This document shows positions 1 through 7,974 of a DNA stretch of 14,737 nt, in pieces. This DNA is from Verrucomicrobiota bacterium (GTDB lineage: Bacteria > Verrucomicrobiota > Verrucomicrobiia > Limisphaerales > UBA9464). Below the pieces are notes generated by a model. It was not told where the DNA came from. It saw only the letters and a list, made by a program, of their open reading frames with translations, and did not search any database. Position 1 is the stretch's first letter. Each line of letters begins with the position of its first letter. A program made the position numbers and the translations under genes. The DNA is taken from positions 1-14,737 of the forward strand of contig CANHYD010000016.1 of the NCBI GenBank assembly GCA_947464705.1, in the 5' to 3' direction.

Positions 1-128
1 GCCGATTGGACTCTTCGAGCGCTCCCAAGCCCGTGACCCCGAGATCGCGGACGGACCCGCAGACCCGGGGGGCGAATGATCTTCGGGCGTGATTCAAACA
101 CCTCAACCCCGGTACCTTTTCCACATCG

Positions 129-935
129 ATGAGTATCCTCGACACCATTGTCGCGCAGAAGCGCGTGGAGGTTGGCCTCTTGCCGGCAGGACCCGTGGCC
201 GCTTTTCAGCTTCGTCAGGCCATCCAGCAGCGCGGCTCCGGCATCCGGGACTTCACAGCCGCCCTGGTCACTCCGCGACGGGGAGATATCGCGTTGATCG
301 CTGAGGTCAAGAAGGCTTCGCCGAGCTTGGGAGTGATCTGCCCGGATTTTGATCCGGTCCGGATCGCCAAAGAATACGAGGCCGCCGGAGCGAGTTGCCT
401 CTCGGTGCTGACCGACGAACGGTTCTTTCAAGGATCCCTCGAGTACCTCAAGGCCATCCGAGGGGCTGTGGCGCTGCCGCTGCTACGCAAGGACTTCATC
501 ATTGATGAGCGGCAAATCCTTGAGGCCATCGAATGGGGTGCTGACGCGATTTTGCTGATTGTTTCCATTCTCTCCGACGAACAGCTGTCCCATTTCCACA
601 GCCTCGCCGATGCGGCCGGACTCACCGCCCTGGTCGAAGTTCATGACGAGGCAGAACTCGAGCGAGCGCTGCGCTGTGGTGCCCGTGTTGTGGGGGTCAA
701 CAATCGGGATCTCAAGACCTTCCAAGTGAATCTCGGCACGACGGAGACTCTGGCCAAGAGACTCTTCGCGGCATCCGACTCCACCCGGCGAATCCTCGTC
801 GGAGAAAGCGGGATCCATCAGAGGGCGGATGTCGAGCGTCTCCGAACGGCAGGCTGCCATGCCATCCTCGTCGGAGAATCGCTCATGAAGAGCGGCCAAA
901 TTTCGGCCAAAGTCGCCGAGCTCATCCAAGCCTGA
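129..935 (+). CDS. trpC: Indole-3-glycerol phosphate synthase (TrpC)
   Basis: This enzyme (EC 4.1.1.48) closes the indole ring in tryptophan biosynthesis, converting carboxyphenylamino-deoxyribulose phosphate to indole-3-glycerol phosphate in the cytoplasm. The 268 residues are normal for a stand-alone TrpC with one TIM barrel. The signature runs AEVKKASPS (58-66), RKDF (120-123), LVEVH (168-172), VNNRDL (190-195), GESGI (225-229) and LVGESLM (247-253). By family alignment the catalytic residues E59, K61, K121, E170, N191 and S227 are all present, so the protein should be active. The ATG at 129 gives the conventional start (SILDTIVAQKR); I see no good Shine-Dalgarno before it. There is no PRAI (TrpF) fusion and no other trp gene in the window; trpD or trpF could lie to the left. 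It ends 17 bp from the convergent epimerase gene. Confidence 0.97.
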   Translation: MSILDTIVAQKRVEVGLLPAGPVAAFQLRQAIQQRGSGIRDFTAALVTPRRGDIALIAEVKKASPSLGVICPDFDPVRIAKEYEAAGASCLSVLTDERFFQGSLEYLKAIRGAVALPLLRKDFIIDERQILEAIEWGADAILLIVSILSDEQLSHFHSLADAAGLTALVEVHDEAELERALRCGARVVGVNNRDLKTFQVNLGTTETLAKRLFAASDSTRRILVGESGIHQRADVERLRTAGCHAILVGESLMKSGQISAKVAELIQA

Positions 936-952
936 CCCCTCAGATCCACCCT

Positions 953-1885
953 TCAAAGGCTGCCGTTAAGCCCATCGACTCCGTGCAGGAAGGCCCCGAT
1001 TCCTTCTGCAAAAGGTATCGACCGGATCTGGAAATCGCGCTCGGCCGCCTCGGGGTTTCCGACGTTATCCTCCTCGAGCATCAGAATCTGATCCCGACTC
1101 AAGGGGGCTGGCCGTCGCAGGATTCGGGGAAATACCTGCTCCAGAACCGCGGTCGGATACCAAGCCAGCGAACGGGGTATACGCGCTATCAAACGACGGC
1201 GCCGAGTGACCCGCAGGATGGCCTGCAATACCTGCGGCAGCGTGAGTCGGTCGGGACCGCACAAGTCGTAGGTTTGGTGGACCGCATCTTTCGAATTGAG
1301 TGCCCGCGCAAAGGCTTGGGCCACGCCCTCGACCGACACCGGTTGCAACAAGGCCGTCCCTTGACCGATCACCGGCAGGACCGGAGACCAGCGACTCATC
1401 CGGGCGAACAAGTTCACAAACCCATCACCGGGACCGTAGATCACCGAAGGCCGGAAAACCGTCCAGTCTAGACCGGAAGCCCTGACGGCTTCCTCAGCCG
1501 CCCACTTGGTTTGGTGATACCGAGAGACCGCCGACGGCCGGGTTCCCAGGGCACTCATGTGGACCATTCGGCGCACGCCACAAGCCAGTGCAGCTTCGAC
1601 GACTCGAAGCGTTCCCTCCTGATGGACGCGTTCAAAGGTCTGGTCACCGATTTCGCCGATGATGCCGACCAAGTGGATCACAGCATCGCAGCCTTGCAGG
1701 GCCCGTCGGAGATCCTCCGGACACAGCACCGAACCCCTCACGGACTCCATAGAGCCATTCGGGGTATCCAAAGCCTGCGAGCGGTTCCCGCGGGCCATGC
1801 GTCGCACTGAATGCCCCTCACGGACCACCGCCTCGCAAACGGCACGTCCAACAAAACCGGTGGCACCCGTGATCAAGACCCTCAT
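953..1885 (-). CDS. NAD(P)-binding epimerase/dehydratase, NDUFA9-like atypical SDR
   Basis: A 310-residue Rossmann-fold protein of the extended/atypical short-chain dehydrogenase group. The N-terminal nucleotide-binding motif TGATGFVG (6-13) is intact. The Ser-Tyr-Lys triad looks present: HMSALG (109-114), then Y123 and K127 in YHQTK. The FRPSVIYGPGD stretch (144-154) is typical of NDUFA9-like and sugar-epimerase relatives. The substrate cannot be read from the sequence; the family includes quinone- or lipid-associated and sugar-nucleotide enzymes, and hopanoid-associated HpnA is a more distant relative. The ATG at 1885 is preceded by GGAGG (complement of 1889-1893), five bases upstream of the ATG, which fixes the start. 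It lies 61 bp downstream of the squalene/phytoene synthase gene in the same direction, so the two are probably co-transcribed and an isoprenoid-linked role is plausible but inferred. Confidence 0.9.
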   Translation of the reverse strand: MRVLITGATGFVGRAVCEAVVREGHSVRRMARGNRSQALDTPNGSMESVRGSVLCPEDLRRALQGCDAVIHLVGIIGEIGDQTFERVHQEGTLRVVEAALACGVRRMVHMSALGTRPSAVSRYHQTKWAAEEAVRASGLDWTVFRPSVIYGPGDGFVNLFARMSRWSPVLPVIGQGTALLQPVSVEGVAQAFARALNSKDAVHQTYDLCGPDRLTLPQVLQAILRVTRRRRLIARIPRSLAWYPTAVLEQVFPRILRRPAPLSRDQILMLEEDNVGNPEAAERDFQIRSIPFAEGIGAFLHGVDGLNGSL

Positions 1886-1888
1886 GTG

Positions 1889-1893
1889 CCTCC
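1889..1893 (-). promoter_or_regulatory. Shine-Dalgarno of the epimerase gene
   Basis: GGAGG on the minus strand, three bases of CAC-type spacer from the ATG at 1885. It is one of the few canonical ribosome binding sites in this window and supports both the start codon and independent translation initiation 61 bp after the synthase gene. Confidence 0.7.
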
Positions 1894-1946
1894 AGATTCA
1901 CTCGTATCGGCCGTGGCGTCCAATCGGGACTCCCGGTTTCCGGCCT

Positions 1947-2984
1947 TCAGGAGACGGGCTCAGCTCTCATCGACTCGAAGAGGCCCTCCCAACGGCGTTG
2001 AAAGGGCAATCTCCAGAACGTGGCCCATAAGATCGACCGAACATCCGCTCGCGAGATCTTAACGCGCCGGCCGGCATCCAAAACGCCTGGCTCCCGCAAC
2101 CGTCGGAGTGTCTGCAAACCGATCAAAATCGGCCAAGCACAGGCCAGTCGGACGCGAACCTGATTGGGGGGAATGCTTCGGACGTAATTCCACCCGGCTG
2201 CCAAATGCCCCTCGGCCTGGTGCAACCACCGATTGTACATCGGACGCAAACGGTCCTCGACAGCCGGATCCAGAAGGTCTGCCGGCACCAAGCCCTCACG
2301 GGCCAACTCATCGCACGGAAGATAACACCGGCCCGCCTGAAGGTCCTTGGGCAGATCCCGCAGGATATTGATCAACTGGAGACCCTTGCCGAAACGGATG
2401 CCATCGGCTTGGAATGCCGCGTCATCGAGTGAGGCGGCCGGAAACAGTTGGTTGCGGCAAACGCGGGTCCAGAACTCACCCACGCAACCGGCCACCCGAT
2501 AGGTGTAGTCTTCGAGCGCCTCGGCGTTGGGCAACGCCACGACGCCCTGCCCCGGCCGAATCGCGCCGAAGCGATCCAGATCCAAAATCTGACCGCCGAC
2601 AATCGTTTCCAAGACGGTGCGGATGCACTCCTTCTGCCACACCTGCGAGTGGTCCAAAACCTCCAAGGCCTCCGGGATCCGTTGCAACAGCACTCGCTCA
2701 GCGTCGGTGACCTCCGGGCTATGGACGTCAAAGGCTCCCCATTGAGGAGACTCTGCCTGAGCGTCGAGGATCCGGTCCCGGAGCGATTCCAGAGCGCGGC
2801 GACGCACGTCCACCGGAACCGAGGACGCATCGGCTAGCGTATCGGTGGCGCGAGCGAGCAAATACGCCAACCCGATGGGGGTTCGCACTCGTGAGGGGAG
2901 AACCCGCAACGTGAGATAAAACGAGCGAGAAACATCCCTCAAGAGGGTCGTCAATAAAACTGGGGAACCAACGGCTCCAGACAT
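1947..2984 (-). CDS. Squalene/phytoene synthase family protein (probable squalene synthase)
   Basis: Head-to-head prenyl transferase of the squalene/phytoene synthase family, expected to condense two farnesyl (or geranylgeranyl) diphosphates at the membrane surface. Numbered from the upstream TTG at 2999, the two Asp-rich metal-binding motifs are DTLAD (53-57) and DLPKD (215-219). The latter sits in the conserved context GKGLQLINILRDLPKD, followed by GRCYLP. The N-terminal SRSFYLTLRVLP (24-35) and the TPIGLAYLLARATD run look like single-gene squalene synthases rather than HpnC/HpnD halves, but phytoene synthase cannot be excluded. I prefer the ATG at 2984 (345 residues); a TTG at 2999 would add five residues. 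Neither has a clear Shine-Dalgarno. It is the first gene of an operon with the NDUFA9-like epimerase and is divergent from the FG-GAP/ASPIC gene. No hopene cyclase or phytoene desaturase is in view. Confidence 0.93.
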   Translation of the reverse strand: MSGAVGSPVLLTTLLRDVSRSFYLTLRVLPSRVRTPIGLAYLLARATDTLADASSVPVDVRRRALESLRDRILDAQAESPQWGAFDVHSPEVTDAERVLLQRIPEALEVLDHSQVWQKECIRTVLETIVGGQILDLDRFGAIRPGQGVVALPNAEALEDYTYRVAGCVGEFWTRVCRNQLFPAASLDDAAFQADGIRFGKGLQLINILRDLPKDLQAGRCYLPCDELAREGLVPADLLDPAVEDRLRPMYNRWLHQAEGHLAAGWNYVRSIPPNQVRVRLACAWPILIGLQTLRRLREPGVLDAGRRVKISRADVRSILWATFWRLPFQRRWEGLFESMRAEPVS

Positions 2985-3196
2985 CGTCTGCAAATGCAAA
3001 CAGAGTGCCGTTGGATTGACCAGTCACGGACTTGTGCTCATTCACAATGAGTTTCCATCCCTGCCGCCGCTGCGACAGATCAGGAGATCTAGGGCTTCCA
3101 TCCTTCTCAAGTGCTTACAGTTCCGGAGGCGAACCATCCGCCGGATCCGACGTTCCGGGCTTGAAAACACAGTCGTGATCATCTCAGCGTCCGCGC

Positions 3197-5071
3197 ATGG
3201 CCAGCCTCAATCCTCAACCCGGACGCCCGCCTGGCTCGGAGGACGAGGTCATCACTCAGGCCCTGCGCCGTTCGCTGGCCGTCCTCATCCTGTTGTGTGT
3301 TGTCGCGGCGGCCGCTGTTTGGTGGCTCCAACGTCGCCCCACAACTTCTGCGACGGTGTTGACTCCCATCCAAAGTCCCGTGGCCCACGATTCCGGTCGT
3401 GGACCACGGCCTCCTTCCATCCGGTTCACCGACATCACCCGAGAGGCCGGAATCCGCTTCACGCACCGCAATGGAGCGCAGGGGAACAAACTCTTGCCGG
3501 AGACCCTGGGCGGCGGCGTGGCCTGCTTCGATCTGGACGGGGATGGCGATGCAGACCTCTTATTCGTCAATGGAACGGAATGGCCAGATGCAGCCAACCG
3601 CCCAACCACGTCCACCACTGCAGCCCTGTACCGGAACGACACCGCGCCGGGCGAACCCATCCGTTTTACCGACATCACGGCCGGCTCAGGCTTGGATGTC
3701 CCATTCTACGGCATGGGTGTGGCCTGCGGAGATTTTGACGGCGATTCCCGCACCGACGTGTTGCTGACCGGACTCGGGGGAGTTCGCTTGTTTCGCAATC
3801 TCGGAGCGGGACATTTTGCGGACATCACGGCCCCGAGCGGCTTGCCTGCCTCGTCTTCCGACTGGTCCACAGCGGCCGCTTGGTTTGACCTCGATCGGGA
3901 TGGGGACCTCGACCTCTTCGTCGGGCATTATGTCGAGTGGTCGCCCCAGATGGATCGGGAGGTGAACAACCAACTCGTGGGTGTCGGCCGCGCCTATGGG
4001 CGCCCCTGGCTCTTTCCCGGCACCTTCCCCGCCCTTTACCGGAATGACGGTTCCAAGGCTCCGGGTGCCCTGCCCCATTTCACGGAGATCTCCGCCCGCA
4101 GCGGGCTTCGCATCCAGAATCCGGCCACAGGGTTGCCCATGGCCAAGACCCTCGCTGTGGCCCCGATCGATTTGAATGACGACGGTTGGATGGACCTCGT
4201 GGTGGCCAATGACACCGTCCAAAACTTCGTCTTCACCAACCGGCATGATGGGACCTTCCAAGAAGTCGGGGCCCAGAGCGGCGTGGCCTTCGATGCTTAT
4301 GGTCAGACCCGTGGGGCCATGGGCATCGACGCAGCACGCTTTCGCCCGGATCGAGCACTGGGGATCGCCATCGGCAATTTCGCCAACGAAATGAATGCCC
4401 TCTATGTGGCCCAACCAACCAAAGACACCCTGGTGTTCGCCGATGAGGCCATCACCGAAGGCCTCGGACCGGCCAGCCGATTGCTTCTCAAGTTCGGACT
4501 CTTCTTCTTCGACTACGACTTGGATGGCCGGCTGGATGTTCTCACCACCAATGGACACATCGAAGAGGAGATCGAGAAGGTGCAGGCCAATGTCCACTAC
4601 CGGCAGCCCGCCCAACTCTTCTGGAACGGCGGAGGCAATCAGACCTTCATCAACGCTACAGCCGCAGAAGCGGGTGAAGACCTTTTCCAACCCATCGTGG
4701 GTCGCGGGTCGGCCTATGCGGATTTCGATCGGGATGGAGACCTCGACGTGGTCATGACCCAAATTCAGGGACCTCCACTACTGCTCCGCAATGACCAAGC
4801 CCTGGGCAATCACTGGGTCCGACTGCAAGTGATCGGGCGGGGCGGTAATTCTGATGCCATCGGAGCGTGGATCCACCTATGGACCGAGGATGGTCGCCGC
4901 ATCTCGCGTCAGGTCATGCCCACCAAGAGCTACCTCTCGCAAAGTGAACTGCCCATCAACATCGGCCTGGGACGCAGCAAAATCTCCGAGGCTCGAATTC
5001 GATGGCCGGACGGTCACGAGGCCTCCTTCACTGCGCCGCTCCAACAAACAACGATCCTCCGCCAAGACTAA
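3197..5071 (+). CDS. CRTAC1-type FG-GAP/VCBS repeat protein with C-terminal UnbV/ASPIC domain
   Basis: A 624-residue envelope protein. After a charged N-terminus, residues 26-45 form one hydrophobic helix (signal anchor or uncleaved signal), then the body is an FG-GAP/VCBS beta-propeller. Six Asp-rich calcium-type loops are visible: DLDGDGDAD (112-120), DFDGDSRTD (179-187), DLDRDGDLD (231-239), DLNDDGWMD (325-333), DYDLDGRLD (439-447) and DFDRDGDLD (509-517). The last ~75 residues (NSDAIGAWIHL to the end) match the UnbV/ASPIC domain that ends CRTAC1 proteins. Such proteins are common and multi-copy in Verrucomicrobia and Planctomycetes; their molecular role is unknown, with extracellular binding or adhesion usually assumed. 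The ATG at 3197 gives a sensible basic N-terminus but no clear ribosome site. The gene stands alone and ends ahead of the terminator hairpin at 5167-5200. Confidence 0.93.
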   Translation: MASLNPQPGRPPGSEDEVITQALRRSLAVLILLCVVAAAAVWWLQRRPTTSATVLTPIQSPVAHDSGRGPRPPSIRFTDITREAGIRFTHRNGAQGNKLLPETLGGGVACFDLDGDGDADLLFVNGTEWPDAANRPTTSTTAALYRNDTAPGEPIRFTDITAGSGLDVPFYGMGVACGDFDGDSRTDVLLTGLGGVRLFRNLGAGHFADITAPSGLPASSSDWSTAAAWFDLDRDGDLDLFVGHYVEWSPQMDREVNNQLVGVGRAYGRPWLFPGTFPALYRNDGSKAPGALPHFTEISARSGLRIQNPATGLPMAKTLAVAPIDLNDDGWMDLVVANDTVQNFVFTNRHDGTFQEVGAQSGVAFDAYGQTRGAMGIDAARFRPDRALGIAIGNFANEMNALYVAQPTKDTLVFADEAITEGLGPASRLLLKFGLFFFDYDLDGRLDVLTTNGHIEEEIEKVQANVHYRQPAQLFWNGGGNQTFINATAAEAGEDLFQPIVGRGSAYADFDRDGDLDVVMTQIQGPPLLLRNDQALGNHWVRLQVIGRGGNSDAIGAWIHLWTEDGRRISRQVMPTKSYLSQSELPINIGLGRSKISEARIRWPDGHEASFTAPLQQTTILRQD

Positions 5072-5166
5072 ATCCCTCGGGAGAATTTTCCTGGGAGAAG
5101 ACGATTTCCGGCCTTCGACAAGAAACCCCCTCTCGGAACGAGCCTGAACTGAAGTGCCCTCAACCT

Positions 5167-5200
5167 AAAAAAACGGCGCGGAAAACTCCGCGCCGTTTTT
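5167..5200. terminator. Bidirectional intrinsic terminator
   Basis: A perfect 9-bp GC-rich stem, CGGCGCGGA (5174-5182) and TCCGCGCCG (5187-5195), closes a 4-base loop. It is flanked by seven A on the left (5167-5173) and five T on the right (5196-5200), so each strand reads as stem plus U-tract. It sits between the stops of the convergent FG-GAP/ASPIC gene (5071) and the BY-kinase gene (5233) and should end both transcripts. Confidence 0.93.
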
Positions 5201-5232
5201 GATTTAAACTGGATCGAAATGGAACCAACCGA

Positions 5233-7395
5233 TCAGACCGATTTGCTCGTTGCCGAAGTAGCCTTCTTGTCAGCGGGCTCATCGGCCGACTTATTCCGAT
5301 AGTGCGAGGAGTAGTATCGGTTCTGGTAGTAGTGGTAGCTGTAGTAGTACGAGTCCTTGCCTTCGAAATCGATGTCGTTCAGCACCAAGCCCACTAGGTG
5401 AATGCCCGAGTCCTGAATTCGTTGAATGGACCGCAACGCGTGCTCGCGACGGATCTTGTTGAACTTGGTCACGAACACCATGCCATCGGCCATGGCACCC
5501 ACGATGAGCGGGTCCGAGACCGCCGACACCGGCGGGCAATCCAGAACCACCCGGTCGTACCGACGCGATGCCTCTTCGAGGAAGCGCACCATGCGGTTGG
5601 AACCAATGAGTTCGGAGGGGTTGGGCGGTACCGCACCGCAGCAAATCACGTCGAGATTGGGAACCTCGGTGGTGTGGATGAATTCGCTGATGTTGTCGGT
5701 CCGGCCCGCGAGGTACGCGGAAAGGCCCACCGGACTCTGCAATTGGAAAGCCTTGTGGACCGACGGACGACGGAGATCGGCATCGACCAACAGCGTCTTG
5801 AGTCCGGTTTGCGAGGTGACGATCGCGAAGTTGGAGGCCACCAAGGATTTGCCCTCGGAAGGGATCGTACTGGTGAAGGCCATGACCCGGAGTTTGTCGG
5901 CGTTCTTGGCCAGAGAGATAGCCGCACGCAGGGTTCGGAAACCCTCGGCCGGGCTGGAAGTCGGGTGCAGGTGCGACTGGAGGTCGCGCTCCACAATGCT
6001 GATCGACTTGATATTGGGGATATAGCCCAAGAACGGAAGGTGCAGGATGTTTTCCACGTCCTCCTGACTCTTGATGGAGTCGTCGAGGAAGTTGAAGAAC
6101 AGAGCCAGACCCAAAGCCACCGCCAGACCGCCCACAACACTGCCCACAAAGATCAGGGGTTTGTTGGGGCTCACCGGCTTGAGCGGAGCGAAGGCCGGAT
6201 CTTGGACCTTCATGTTCTGGAGGAGATCTTTGGTCCCGATGTCGAAGTCCTTCGCCTTGGTCAGGATGGTCTGGTAGAAACCCTCCACGCGCTTGAGCTG
6301 CTGCTCCATGATGTCGTAACCGATCTTTGCCTCATCGAGGGCGAAGACGCGCTCCACCGACTCTTTGTACTTCCGCAAGGCTTCGGCCTCCCGGCTCTTC
6401 TCCAACTCGGCCACCTGGAAAATGGCTTGAAGGGCCCGCTCGGACTCATCACGCAACTTCTGGGAGTCGGCCTGCAACTGGGTCGCCGGTTGGATAACCC
6501 GAGGGTGGCGCTCTCGGTACTTGGTCCGAAGGCCGGCGAGCTTGGAGCTGTTCTCGTTGACCTGCTTGCGCAAGAAGGCCACCTGCTCATCCTTGGCCAA
6601 AGGACCAAAGTCGATGATGTCTTTCCCAGCAGCGACCCACTCCTGAGCTTGCTGGGCGGTTTGTTTGGCCACATCGGCCGTTGAACGCAGGGTTTCGTAG
6701 GCGGTCTTCAGATCGCGCATCGTGGCCGCGTCGATGTTTTGCTCATCCTTCAGTGAAACCATCCCCTTGTCCTTGCGGTACTTCTGCAATTGGCTCTGGA
6801 GCGTCTTCAACTCGACCTCCTTACCCGTGGCCTCTTGTTCTAGGATCTTGAGCCCCTGAAGCGCCTTGTCTTTCTTGTCGTCCAAGTTCCGCTGCAAGAA
6901 GACCTTGAGCATCGTATCCGCGATCCGTTGGGCTTGATCGCCTTTGGGATGGGTCACCTGCACTTCCACCAACCGGCTCAGACGGATCGGAACAATTTTA
7001 ATGTCCCGAGTCACGGCCGTGACTTTGTCGACAGCCTTCGTGTAGCGCTCATCCTCGGTGTCGAGCTTGAGCTTGTTCATCACCTCCAGAATCAGGCTGC
7101 GGCTTTCCAGATTCCGGTACTGGGTCGTCAGGTAGTTCTGATCTTGGTTGCCCAGAGCTAGGCTGTTCAGGTTCAGCACGCCTTGGTTTTCCGGATCGAT
7201 TTGGAGCCGGGCAATGGCTCGGAACATGGGAGTCGCCTGAAACGCGTAGAGCACTCCGGCGATGATGCACACCGACCAGGTCGCCACGATGAGCCACCGG
7301 CGCTCCAGGATGACATGCCAATACTGCCTCAGATTGATGGAGGGATCTGCTCCGCCCATCGAATTCCCCTGCTGGGGTTGAAATTGGTCCTCCAT
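5233..7395 (-). CDS. Polysaccharide co-polymerase / BY-type tyrosine autokinase (Wzc/ExoP-like)
   Basis: Inner-membrane protein that controls polymerisation and export of surface polysaccharide and autophosphorylates on tyrosines. Its 720 residues match fused Wzc-type proteins. In order: Wzz N-terminal domain with TM1 near 34-51; a long charged, coiled-coil periplasmic region (about 160-380); a Pro-rich PVSPNKP (407-413) leading into TM2 (about 413-436); and a CpsD/CapB-like kinase from ~480. Kinase motifs are Walker A STIPSEGKS (509-517), Walker A' LLVDADLRRP (535-544) and Walker B DRVVLDCPP (614-622). The tail has nine tyrosines between 683 and 699, the expected phosphorylation cluster, followed by 21 polar residues. 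The ATG at 7395 follows an AT-rich 19-bp gap after the OPX gene, with no Shine-Dalgarno. It is the last gene of the export operon, ahead of the 5167-5200 terminator. No matching phosphatase is nearby. Confidence 0.95.
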   Translation of the reverse strand: MEDQFQPQQGNSMGGADPSINLRQYWHVILERRWLIVATWSVCIIAGVLYAFQATPMFRAIARLQIDPENQGVLNLNSLALGNQDQNYLTTQYRNLESRSLILEVMNKLKLDTEDERYTKAVDKVTAVTRDIKIVPIRLSRLVEVQVTHPKGDQAQRIADTMLKVFLQRNLDDKKDKALQGLKILEQEATGKEVELKTLQSQLQKYRKDKGMVSLKDEQNIDAATMRDLKTAYETLRSTADVAKQTAQQAQEWVAAGKDIIDFGPLAKDEQVAFLRKQVNENSSKLAGLRTKYRERHPRVIQPATQLQADSQKLRDESERALQAIFQVAELEKSREAEALRKYKESVERVFALDEAKIGYDIMEQQLKRVEGFYQTILTKAKDFDIGTKDLLQNMKVQDPAFAPLKPVSPNKPLIFVGSVVGGLAVALGLALFFNFLDDSIKSQEDVENILHLPFLGYIPNIKSISIVERDLQSHLHPTSSPAEGFRTLRAAISLAKNADKLRVMAFTSTIPSEGKSLVASNFAIVTSQTGLKTLLVDADLRRPSVHKAFQLQSPVGLSAYLAGRTDNISEFIHTTEVPNLDVICCGAVPPNPSELIGSNRMVRFLEEASRRYDRVVLDCPPVSAVSDPLIVGAMADGMVFVTKFNKIRREHALRSIQRIQDSGIHLVGLVLNDIDFEGKDSYYYSYHYYQNRYYSSHYRNKSADEPADKKATSATSKSV

Positions 7396-7414
7396 GATAA
7401 ATCAAATAAACAAA

Positions 7415-7972
7415 TTAAAGGATGCTCTCCCGGACCTCCAACGTGTCATCGGGTTCGATCATCACCCGCTCACCCTGCGCATAAAGTTTGTCCAACTGCT
7501 TCTTGGAATAGGTGGTCACCTGCCCCTTGCGACGCAGGATGATCTTGCCTTGGTCGGCACGCGGGCTGAAACCGCCACCCAATGCGATGGCATCCATGAT
7601 GTCGATCGGGCGTTCCGCGGGAATCTCTTTGCGACCCTGCATGACGAAGCTGCCCGTGATGTTGATGAAGTGCTTCACGTACTCGGAAACCTCCACCGAG
7701 ATGGCTGGCTTGATGATGTAGTCTTTGTCGAGCATCGTGTAGAGCTGCTGACGGACCTCAGCCACGGTCTTGTTGGTCACGACCACCGGATCGAGCAGCC
7801 AGTAGGTGACCTTGCCGTCCGTGGGCACCCGGAGGTTCTGCTTCATGTCCAATTCTTCGGCGACATTGATCACCAGAACATCTCCCGGGACGATTCGACG
7901 GACTGAATCCTGGGCCAGGGCCAACCCCCCAACCAACAAACAGGACAGACAAAGATTCAAATGCCATTTCAT
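7415..7972 (-). CDS. Short polysaccharide export (OPX, Wza-like) protein
   Basis: Periplasmic or outer-membrane-associated export protein with a Poly_export domain (RIVPGDVLVINVAEE onward, about residues 26-105) followed by one SLBB-type segment (ITGSFVMQGRKEIP to the C-terminus). Counted from the ATG at 7972 it has 185 residues, about half the length of E. coli Wza (379). It lacks room for the extra SLBB repeats and the C-terminal amphipathic helix that forms Wza's outer-membrane pore. The N-terminus is a Sec signal with probable cleavage after ALA (residue 20); I see no convincing lipobox. A TTG at 7978 would lie inside the barrel gene's end, so the ATG two bases after that gene's TGA is the better start and implies translational coupling. 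By family the protein should link the BY-kinase in the inner membrane to an outer-membrane conduit. Confidence 0.93.
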   Translation of the reverse strand: MKWHLNLCLSCLLVGGLALAQDSVRRIVPGDVLVINVAEELDMKQNLRVPTDGKVTYWLLDPVVVTNKTVAEVRQQLYTMLDKDYIIKPAISVEVSEYVKHFINITGSFVMQGRKEIPAERPIDIMDAIALGGGFSPRADQGKIILRRKGQVTTYSKKQLDKLYAQGERVMIEPDDTLEVRESIL

Positions 7973-7974
7973 AA

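Noticed and set aside
1..128. Possible tail of an upstream gene in the + frame starting at base 2, stop at 77-79
   Set aside because: Only 25 residues are visible, with no recognisable motif; too little to assign to trpD or any other gene.
3032..3051. Nested inverted repeats TTGTG-N6-CACAA and CTCATT-CAC-AATGAG between the synthase and FG-GAP genes
   Set aside because: They are suggestive of an FNR/CRP-like operator, but the half-site spacing does not fit the CRP consensus, and arms of 5-6 bp are expected by chance in a gap this long.
3686..4762. A 358-codon open frame on the minus strand opposite the FG-GAP/ASPIC gene
   Set aside because: It mirrors a real gene with strong domain signatures. 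Its product is low-complexity and rich in Gly, Ile and Glu with no recognisable motif, as expected of antisense frames in high-GC DNA.
5398..6684. A 428-codon + strand frame opposite the BY-kinase gene
   Set aside because: The kinase frame carries Walker A, A' and B motifs, TM helices and a Tyr tail; the opposite frame has no motif, no ribosome site and a composition set by the sense codons.
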